A DNA stretch of 64,000 nt from Campylobacter massiliensis (GTDB lineage: Bacteria > Campylobacterota > Campylobacteria > Campylobacterales > Campylobacteraceae): assembly GCF_014253065.1 (NCBI RefSeq), contig NZ_JACLZK010000002.1, forward strand, positions 372,001-436,000, in the 5' to 3' direction. This document shows positions 57,927 through 64,000 of the stretch, one piece after another. Position 1 is the stretch's first letter. Each line of letters opens with the position of its first letter. The position numbers were made by a program, and so were the translations under genes. The notes below the pieces were generated by a model. It was not told the origin of the DNA, made no database searches, and worked only from the letters and a program-made list of their open reading frames with translations.

Positions 57927-58859
57927 CTATTTTTGGGAATTTATCGCGCCTACGTGCTCCTCGTACGTCGCGCTAAATTTATGCTTGCCAGTCTTTTTAT
58001 CGCGAACGAAGTACAAAAACTCGCTCTGCGCCGGCCTTATCGCCGCCCGTATCGCCGCTAGACCCACGGTGCAGACGGGGCTTGGCGGCAGACCTTCGTT
58101 TAGATAGGTGTTAAATTTGCTCTTATCGCTTCGTATGCGCTCGGCCGTGACCGTCTCGTGCGAATATAGCCCGTAGTTTAACGTACCGTCCATTTGCAGC
58201 TTCATACCCTTTTTTAGGCGGTTTTGGATAACGGAGGCCACAAGGGGCATCTCATCCTCGTTTGCGGCCTCCTTTTGCACGACCGAGGCCGTCACGAGAT
58301 ACTCGCTCCAGCGCTTTTCGTCGTAGTTACCGAGTAGCTCAGTCGCCGTTTTTTCGTGGGATTTTTTAGATAAATTTACCAGATGCGCCGCTAGCTGTTC
58401 TTCGTTTACGCCAAGCGGTACTTTGTATGTCTCAGGCACTAAAAAGCCGTCCCCTAGCGGAGCAAATTTGGCGTAAAATTCATTTAGCTTCGTCTCGCTC
58501 AAATTTAGCTTTTTTGCGACCTCTTGCAAAAATACGGCCGTCGTTTCGCCGGGAATCAGCGTTATTTGCGTTAGAGCCGCCTTTGCGGTCGTGAGTTTAT
58601 ATAAAAAATCAAGCTTGCTAAGCTTTGCCGCGCCCAGGTCTATCCAGCCTGCCTGCACGTGCCCCATAGTGCGCAAGATCACGGCGTCAAATTTATTTGT
58701 GTCCGTATTTTTTTCGCTTAGATATGATATAATCCCAAGCGTACTGCCCTGAGGCACGAAAATGACCTCGCTCACGCTCACCGGGCGGCTAAGATAAACA
58801 AGAAAGCTCAGAAAAAATATGAAAATCATCTCGCTGATAATGAAGAAAATTTGGCGCAT
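57927..58859 (-). CDS. mltG: Endolytic transglycosylase MltG
   Basis: 310 residues from the ATG at 58859 (GGGG about 6 bp upstream); an ATG at 58829 is also possible. A longer frame to 59141 is the antisense of the AsmA-like gene and is rejected. One N-terminal membrane helix (about 5-25). The YceG domain follows with the catalytic Glu in VVQKEAANEDEMPLVASV and the signature LNYGLYS..LPPSPVCTVGLAAIRAA. It cleaves nascent glycan and sets strand length. Its 5' end overlaps the divergent AsmA-like gene by about 40 bp. Confidence 0.9.
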   Translation of the reverse strand: MRQIFFIISEMIFIFFLSFLVYLSRPVSVSEVIFVPQGSTLGIISYLSEKNTDTNKFDAVILRTMGHVQAGWIDLGAAKLSKLDFLYKLTTAKAALTQITLIPGETTAVFLQEVAKKLNLSETKLNEFYAKFAPLGDGFLVPETYKVPLGVNEEQLAAHLVNLSKKSHEKTATELLGNYDEKRWSEYLVTASVVQKEAANEDEMPLVASVIQNRLKKGMKLQMDGTLNYGLYSHETVTAERIRSDKSKFNTYLNEGLPPSPVCTVGLAAIRAAIRPAQSEFLYFVRDKKTGKHKFSATYEEHVGAINSQK

Positions 58860-61368
58860 TTTGATCCCCGCGGTTTTGATATTCGTCATTTTTATAGCCG
58901 TCCTAAAACACGGCGTCGAGATAGAAAATATCGACGCGGGCGACTTTAAAATAGAGCAATTATATATAAAACTCGATAAAAAAATAATTTTACGCGCGAA
59001 AAATATAGAGATACCTAAACAAAGCGCCAAGGATAGCTCCGAGGACGCGCTGCTAGATCTATCCAAAAACATCGTCTGGATCGACAGGCTGTTTGACGAA
59101 ATTTTACTCGAACGCGTCAAATTTTTAAACAGCGAGTCCACGCTGTTTTACAGAGACGACGTTTTTTATCTAGATAGCCCGTTTTTGGCGGTTAGCTCAA
59201 ATTTTAAAGATACCGAAGACGGTATCACCGCAAACGTTTATCTGCTCGAGTTTAAGGACTTTAACATCACCTTAAGCGGCGTTAGTAATGCCGATTTAAG
59301 GCGTCAAATTTACGATTTTAACGGTACGTTTTCCAGTCACGAACTAAACGGAAACGCTACCGTAAATCTCAAAAAAGGCGAGCTAAAATACGAACTAAGC
59401 GACATAAACGCAACTAGCCTAAGGGGCTTTATGGATGAGCTGGGCGCAAAAACGGGGCTAGATAAAGAGATAAAAAACTGGATCTACGGCTATATCACGG
59501 CGGATAACTACTTCGTAAAATCGCTTCGGGGCAGGTTTGATCTAAACAGCCAAGAACCCTATCTAAACGAGCTTAGCGCGCAGGGTTTTTCAAAAAACGT
59601 AAAGGTTAAATTTCACGAAAAACTACCCGCCGCCACAGCCGAAGGAGTCGACGTCGAGCTAAAAAAAGGTTCGCTATTTTTCACGCTAAAAAACCCGAAA
59701 TGGCAAGGCAAAAATCTAAACGGAAGCACTCTTGAAATCTATAAAATTTTCGAGGAAAAAGGCGCTGGACTCACGCTAAATTTGCAAACCTCGGCCCTCT
59801 ACGACAAAAGCGTAAACTCCATACTAAAAGCCTACGACATCGAGGTTCCCGTTGAACAGCTAAGCGGCAAAACGGACGGCAAACTCGCTCTTGATATCAA
59901 ATTTGACCCGCTAGAGGTGACGCCTAAGGGTAAATTTAAAGTCACGGGCGGACAGACTCTAATTGCGGGAGCTAAATTTAACGTAGATACCGCAGACGTC
60001 GAGCTTTTAAATGATAAGCTAAAGGTAAATGCGAAAAATACGGGGATGGACTTTTTTAGCGCGGACGCGGCGGTAGATCTTGATCTAGGCAAGCTCGCAG
60101 GCGACATAAACGGCACGCTAAAGGGGCTAAATTTAGCCTTCGGCAAGAGCGAAATTTTAAAACTAGGCGCGGTGCCGTTTGCGGCCAGGCTTGATTTTAG
60201 CGGCAAGGATACGAAGCTAGATATCGCTTCGCCAGCCGCCGTGGGTTTAAAATTCGGCGCGCAAAACGAGATAAATTTGCCTGACGCAAAGAGCCTACTG
60301 CCCTACTCGCCGCTGCTAAAAAGCCTAAAAATATCAGAAGGCGGCGTAAATATAAAAACCAAAGATTTTGAAAATCTTAGCATCGAGGCTAACGACGTTA
60401 AATTTGAAACGCCGCTGTTTAAAAAAGACGGCTCGCCCTACGACGCCGATAGTTTTACCATCGACGTAAACGCAAAAGGCGCAACGGGCAAAAGCAAAAG
60501 CGGCGGGCTAAATTTCAAAATCTCGGGCGGCAAGACGGAGCTTTTTATAAAAGAGCTCGATCTTGTGCTTAGCGGCGACGAAAATCTAACCGATAAGGAA
60601 GCCGACATCGAGTTTGAAGCCAAGGGCTCGAAGCTCGTTTTAAACGATTTTAACGCGACTCTGGACCTGCTAGCTTATAGCGGCCAAAGTGCGGACGGGA
60701 CGGTGAGATTTGACGCCAAGCCCGCTCGCGGCAACTTTTCGCTCATAAAATCGGACAAAAAAATTGAAATGTCGGCAAACGACATCAGAGGCGAGTTTAT
60801 CAACTCGATTTTTAACATCAAAAGCTTTGAGGGCGGCAGCTTTAAAATGCGCGTTTTAGGCGGCAGCACCGATGATTTTAAGGGCGAAGTAAGGCTGATC
60901 GGCGCCACGCTAAAAGACTACACGTTTTACAATCAGCTTCTCACGTTTTTAAACTCCGTACCCTCCCTACTCGTGTTTAAGACGCCGGATTTTAGCGCCG
61001 ACGGATATCCGGTGAAATTCGGCAAAATTTTATTTGAGAAAAAGGCAGATGTGCTAAAGTTTCTAGCCATCGAGCTAGAGAGCTCGAGCGCGGATATCGG
61101 CGGGCACGGCACGATAAATCTCGCAACCAAAGAGATCGACGTGGATCTGGAGCTAAAGCTGCTAAAGGACGCCAGCTCCATCATCGACAAGATCCCGCTC
61201 ATAAATCAGATCGTGCTAGGCAAAGACCGCACCCTCTCGACCGTCATAAAGGTTCGCGGAACGCTGCAAAAGCCGCAATACTCGACGCAAATCCTGCAAG
61301 ACGCGCTGCTTTCGCCGTTTAAGATAATCAGAAACGTACTCGAAGCGCCGTTTTTGATATTTGAGTAA
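58819..61368 (+). CDS. AsmA-like envelope protein, bridge type
   Basis: 849 residues. One N-terminal membrane helix (about 8-30), then a long periplasmic chain of repeating beta segments (GKLALDIKFDPLEVTPKGKFKVTGG type) and a conserved AsmA C-terminal region (IGGHGTINLATKEIDVDLELKLL, then VRGTLQKPQYST). AsmA-like proteins such as YhdP and TamB form hydrophobic grooves that carry phospholipids to the outer membrane, which fits the Mla genes elsewhere in the window. Starts at ATG 58819; ATG 58840 is an alternative. No clear ribosome site for either. Divergent from mltG, as I recall in C. jejuni. Confidence 0.85.
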   Translation: MKIISLIMKKIWRILIPAVLIFVIFIAVLKHGVEIENIDAGDFKIEQLYIKLDKKIILRAKNIEIPKQSAKDSSEDALLDLSKNIVWIDRLFDEILLERVKFLNSESTLFYRDDVFYLDSPFLAVSSNFKDTEDGITANVYLLEFKDFNITLSGVSNADLRRQIYDFNGTFSSHELNGNATVNLKKGELKYELSDINATSLRGFMDELGAKTGLDKEIKNWIYGYITADNYFVKSLRGRFDLNSQEPYLNELSAQGFSKNVKVKFHEKLPAATAEGVDVELKKGSLFFTLKNPKWQGKNLNGSTLEIYKIFEEKGAGLTLNLQTSALYDKSVNSILKAYDIEVPVEQLSGKTDGKLALDIKFDPLEVTPKGKFKVTGGQTLIAGAKFNVDTADVELLNDKLKVNAKNTGMDFFSADAAVDLDLGKLAGDINGTLKGLNLAFGKSEILKLGAVPFAARLDFSGKDTKLDIASPAAVGLKFGAQNEINLPDAKSLLPYSPLLKSLKISEGGVNIKTKDFENLSIEANDVKFETPLFKKDGSPYDADSFTIDVNAKGATGKSKSGGLNFKISGGKTELFIKELDLVLSGDENLTDKEADIEFEAKGSKLVLNDFNATLDLLAYSGQSADGTVRFDAKPARGNFSLIKSDKKIEMSANDIRGEFINSIFNIKSFEGGSFKMRVLGGSTDDFKGEVRLIGATLKDYTFYNQLLTFLNSVPSLLVFKTPDFSADGYPVKFGKILFEKKADVLKFLAIELESSSADIGGHGTINLATKEIDVDLELKLLKDASSIIDKIPLINQIVLGKDRTLSTVIKVRGTLQKPQYSTQILQDALLSPFKIIRNVLEAPFLIFE

Positions 61369-61968
61369 ATTTGACGAGCGCAAGCGTCTGCGCCGCTAGT
61401 TTGCGGGTTAAATTTAAGCCAAATTTAATACCCCGCGCCACTTGTCTGCGCAAGGCGTTCGCGGGCTATCGGCAAATTTAATCAAATTTGCGGTCTTTGA
61501 TATTTCTAAATGGCAAGCATGAGTGCCATACCTAAATACGGCAAAAACCGAGTCGAAAACAAAATCCAAATAGCAAAAATTTCGCCCTTCAAATAGACTA
61601 GAGTCGCTGCGGATTTTCATAAATTTATAATCTTTATAGGCCGTGAAATCGCGAGCAAAACGACAAACGTCGCTGCGACATTTCTCGCCGCAAAGCCCAA
61701 AATCGCGCATGCGTCAAATTTGATAAAAACGGCGCCAAGACTAGCGAGACAAAACCAGCGTAGATGTAGTATGCAGATGCTCTAAATGCGCTCAGGGCAA
61801 AAACGGCCCCTAAAAATTAGCGCACCGGCCGTAGATTTTGCACATTTACTGTAAATTTACGGCGGGTTTTGGCGTTTGATGCCGTCATGCTGGGACTACG
61901 ATTTTTATTAAATTTGCCTGCGTTTTAAATTTTATCGCTAGCGGCTCAGGCGTTTTACGGCGTCAAAT
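61369..61968. other. 600-bp gene-poor spacer
   Basis: No tRNA, promoter or terminator stands out. The only notable reading frame is 61414-61710 on the minus strand (98 codons), rich in Arg, Phe, Cys and Asp, without a convincing ribosome site, domain or signal peptide. I would not call it a gene without comparison to other genomes. The rest has AAATTT words and G/C-rich islands and may be decayed coding DNA. Confidence 0.5.
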
Positions 61969-62448
61969 TTAGCTTTTGATCTCATCGTCAAAAAGCTCGC
62001 GAACGTCCACCCAAAAGCTTCCGGGCATAAAAATCGGCGAGTCCAAAATCTCCAGCAAGCCGTCCCTAAAAGACAAAAACTCCGCGACTCTTTGGAGTCT
62101 GTCAACGGTTTTTAGGCTCATGTCCGCTAGCCGTAGCACCTTTACGAGCTGCATTTTATCAGCCGTCCACTCGGCAAAGGCCAAAAACCGCGAATCGTCC
62201 GAAAACGTAAAACACGCCGTAGCCTGCTCGCTAAGTAAAATCTCGCCGCTTTGGCTAAATTTTACGTTTTCGTTCTCGCCATCGCTTTCTTCGCACTTCA
62301 AATTTAAACCTTGTGCCTCAGCGCTCGCGTAAAGCCGTAGCTCGCCCAAACTCGGCGCGCCCATGGCTATCTCATGACCTTCAAATTCCGCGCTAAATTT
62401 ACCGTCCGCGCTGCACTCTTTCGCGCTGTAACTCCAAGCAGAACCCAT
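61969..62448 (-). CDS. Hypothetical protein, beta-rich, 159 residues
   Basis: I do not recognise it with certainty. Opening MGSAWSYSAKECSADGKFSAEFEGHEIAMG-like beta segments, then FTFSDDSRFLAFAEWT and DGLLEILDSP; acidic overall; no signal peptide. The start has a good AAAGGA ribosome site. The layout resembles small soluble beta proteins that sometimes pair with toxins as immunity proteins, but no toxin gene is nearby, so that is not claimed. Confidence 0.6.
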   Translation of the reverse strand: MGSAWSYSAKECSADGKFSAEFEGHEIAMGAPSLGELRLYASAEAQGLNLKCEESDGENENVKFSQSGEILLSEQATACFTFSDDSRFLAFAEWTADKMQLVKVLRLADMSLKTVDRLQRVAEFLSFRDGLLEILDSPIFMPGSFWVDVRELFDDEIKS

Positions 62449-62519
62449 TTATTTCCTTTCAGATTTATTTAGTTCAAATTTATCCGCGCATTTGCCTGCG
62501 CCGCACAAATCTCACGGTC

Positions 62520-62777
62520 TCACGGCTCGAAATTAGGGCAGTAAAAATCATCCGCCTCGCTCCAAAGCTCCTCTAGCGAGCGTCCGTCTATCTGCGGCGC
62601 GGCGCAGAATTCTTGCAGCGTGGCGAAATACCGCTCGCCGCTCGCGTTTGCGCCGGATTCGTCCGAACATCTTTGAAACGAGCAGCGATGCGCATAGGCG
62701 ATGATCATGTATTCCTCGCCGCGCAGTCGAAAGCTAAGCTCCGGCTCGCCGCCCTCGGCCACACATTTTAGCAGCAT
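62520..62777 (-). CDS. Hypothetical small protein, 85 residues
   Basis: Unrecognised. Cys-containing and acidic (four Cys; ELWSEADDFYCPNFEP at the end). No signal peptide or membrane segment. The GAG before the ATG is only a weak ribosome site. It lies 71 bp upstream of the 159-residue gene on the same strand, and the two may form a unit. Confidence 0.5.
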   Translation of the reverse strand: MLLKCVAEGGEPELSFRLRGEEYMIIAYAHRCSFQRCSDESGANASGERYFATLQEFCAAPQIDGRSLEELWSEADDFYCPNFEP

Positions 62778-62910
62778 TTACTCTATGATTTCAAATGGAA
62801 ATTTGGGCATTTGGCTTCTTTTTAAATTTATTTTGCCGTGTTTTTGGAAGTAAATTTTAAAAATCGGCTCAAATTTAAGCACCGAATTTGAGCTAAAATT
62901 TACGGTAAAA

Positions 62911-63252
62911 TCACCGCATCTCAAGGCGCATGAGGTGCATATCCTCGCCGCCCGTGACATCAAGCTCCTGCGAGCCGCAGGCCGGACAGGTGAAGTCGTT
63001 TTCACTAAGCTCGCCGCTAAAACCGCAGCTTTTGCACTCTACGGCGACGTTTTGCAAGGCGATCAAAAGCTCGGCATTTTCGCAGATCGTGCCCGCTTTA
63101 TAAACCTCAAACGCGCTTTCTAGGTAGTGAGGCTCGACGCCGCTTAGCCGTCCGATACGCACTTCAAGGCGCACGACCTCTTTCGCGCCGTTTGCGGCGG
63201 CGTTTTTCTCGCAAAGCGCGACTAGGCTTTGCACTATGCTTAGTTCGTGCAT
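62911..63252 (-). CDS. hypA: [NiFe]-hydrogenase nickel incorporation protein HypA
   Basis: 113 residues from the ATG at 63252, supported by GAGG upstream and by the invariant MHELS start; a frame 33 codons longer is rejected. His2 binds nickel; the zinc ribbon has Cys73-x2-Cys76 and Cys89-x2-Cys92. It delivers nickel to hydrogenase with HypB. Downstream of hypE, as in the hyp operons of Campylobacter. Confidence 0.95.
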   Translation of the reverse strand: MHELSIVQSLVALCEKNAAANGAKEVVRLEVRIGRLSGVEPHYLESAFEVYKAGTICENAELLIALQNVAVECKSCGFSGELSENDFTCPACGSQELDVTGGEDMHLMRLEMR

Positions 63253-63397
63253 CGGCTTGCCTCGCTTGTAGACGGAGCGGATTTTATTTTTACGCACGCG
63301 CCTAGGGCGTAAATTTGATAAATTTTGCGAGCCGATTCTGGCGCCGTGCAAACCCCAAAAGCTAATGCGCTTAAATTTGACATATCCATCGCCGCAC

Positions 63398-64000
63398 CTA
63401 GCATATTCTAGGCAAAAGCTCGCCCTTTGGCGCTTCTAAAAAGCGCTTCGAGCCGTATGCGTTTTGCAGGATGACGCGACCGTTTGCGGCGCCTAAGATC
63501 TCGCCAATCAAAGCTGCGTTAGCGTCAAATTTGCGCAAAATCTCAAGCGCGCGCGCTTCGTCTTTTTCATCTACGGCCAGCACGAACGTACCCTCGTTGG
63601 CTAGCTCATACGGCTCAAAACCAAATAGCTCGCAAACGCCCGTCACTTCGTCGCTGACCCTGATATCCTCCTCGCGCACGAGGATGTCTAGGCCGCTAAA
63701 TTTCGCCCATTCGTTTAGCACCGCCGAAAGACCTCCGCGCGTCGCGTCGCGCATACAAAGAGGCTTTACGCCGCCCTCTATCAGCGCCTTTACCGCGCCT
63801 ACTAGCGCCTTGCAGTCGCTTTTTAGTTCGCTTTGTAGATCAAGCTCCTCGCGGCTAGCCAGCACCACCGCGCCGTGTCTGCCAACGTCGCCCGAGATCA
63901 GGATCTTTGCGCCCGCGCGCAGGCTTTTTAGCTCCACGCCCTCGCAGACGATCTCGCCGATACCGCTCGTGTTGATAAAAACTTTATCGCATTTGCCGCG
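63398..64000 (-). CDS. hypE: Hydrogenase maturation protein HypE, 3' part
   Basis: The frame is open to the window edge (no start codon inside is needed), so 200 C-terminal residues are visible. Recognisable: FINTSGIGE, KILISGDVGRHGAVVLASRE, MRDATRGGLSAVLNEWA, and the terminal LLPRIC. HypE ends in a cysteine that carries the thiocarbamate converted to the cyanide ligand of the [NiFe] site, and that Cys is present. hypFBCD are expected beyond the edge. Confidence 0.93.
   Translation of the reverse strand, partial: RGKCDKVFINTSGIGEIVCEGVELKSLRAGAKILISGDVGRHGAVVLASREELDLQSELKSDCKALVGAVKALIEGGVKPLCMRDATRGGLSAVLNEWAKFSGLDILVREEDIRVSDEVTGVCELFGFEPYELANEGTFVLAVDEKDEARALEILRKFDANAALIGEILGAANGRVILQNAYGSKRFLEAPKGELLPRIC

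Noticed and set aside
58860-59141. Extended N-terminus of MltG
   Set aside because: These codons are the antisense of the AsmA-like gene and do not resemble MltG; the membrane helix begins after the inner Met.
61414-61710. 98-codon minus-strand ORF in the 600-bp spacer
   Set aside because: No ribosome site, domain, signal peptide or operon context; kept only as a note in the spacer entry.
63253-63351. 33-residue extension of HypA
   Set aside because: HypA needs His at position 2 after the initiator Met, and GAGG sits just before that ATG.

Overview
The window is a chromosomal segment of an epsilonproteobacterium, almost certainly a Campylobacter of the moderately GC-rich oral group (C. showae/C. 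rectus-like). Evidence: a single XerH-type recombinase, the four-gene OorDABC 2-oxoglutarate oxidoreductase, a monomeric isocitrate dehydrogenase, a CetB-like PAS protein, many TTG starts, extended -10 promoters with weak -35 boxes, and gene blocks that match the C. jejuni order as I remember it (clpB-ctpA-purC-purS-purQ-SH3 protein-plsC ... htpG; murF-hydrolase-ddl-ruvA; murJ-cysS-msbA-pyrD-M16 protease-dapA-SDR; icd-mdh ... oorDABC; hypE-hypA). No tRNA, rRNA, CRISPR array, insertion sequence or prophage is visible. Species-level naming is inference.

Layout. 1-1.5 kb: the 5' end of a Tat-exported 4Fe-4S protein, a candidate dif-like site and xerH. 1.7-13.6 kb: clpB (minus), then ctpA, purine genes purC-purS-purQ, an SH3 envelope protein and plsC; then two tandem ankyrin-like secreted paralogues, the second broken by one in-frame stop, and htpG. 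13.8-15.1 kb: a PAS protein coupled to an unrecognised helical protein. 15.2-17.5 kb: ftsW-murG (minus). 17.8-22.3 kb: a TonB-dependent receptor, a hairpin-rich spacer and a UvrD/Rep-like helicase. 22.6-33.0 kb (minus): murF, an alpha/beta hydrolase with a long disordered tail, an orphan Phd-like protein, ddl, ruvA, an Mla-type lipid transport operon and a FapA/DUF342 protein. 33.1-46.2 kb (plus): murJ, cysS, msbA, pyrD, M16 protease, dapA, FabL-like reductase, an ATGA-bracketed unknown ORF, pgsA, AI-2E-family permease, rseP, a YggS-family PLP protein and an unknown protein. 46.5-50.1 kb: a 1195-residue DUF4214 surface-type protein with a duplicated 375-residue module. 50.2-57.9 kb (minus): flavodoxin, oorDABC, an NlpC/P60-like lipoprotein, mdh and icd. 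57.9-61.4 kb: mltG and an AsmA-like gene, head to head with overlapping 5' ends. 61.4-64 kb: a gene-poor spacer, two unknown small genes, hypA and the 3' end of hypE.

Most of the window is housekeeping: cell wall (murF, ddl, murG, ftsW, murJ, mltG), envelope lipids (plsC, pgsA, msbA, Mla, AsmA, FabL-like), oxidative TCA steps feeding low-potential electrons to flavodoxin (icd, Oor, fldA), proteostasis (ClpB, HtpG, CtpA, RseP). The less ordinary parts are the PAS/helical gene pair, the ankyrin pair with its nonsense codon, the duplicated DUF4214 protein, the structured spacer after the TonB receptor, the terminator-like hairpin containing a start codon at purQ, and the heat-shock promoter architecture of clpB and htpG.
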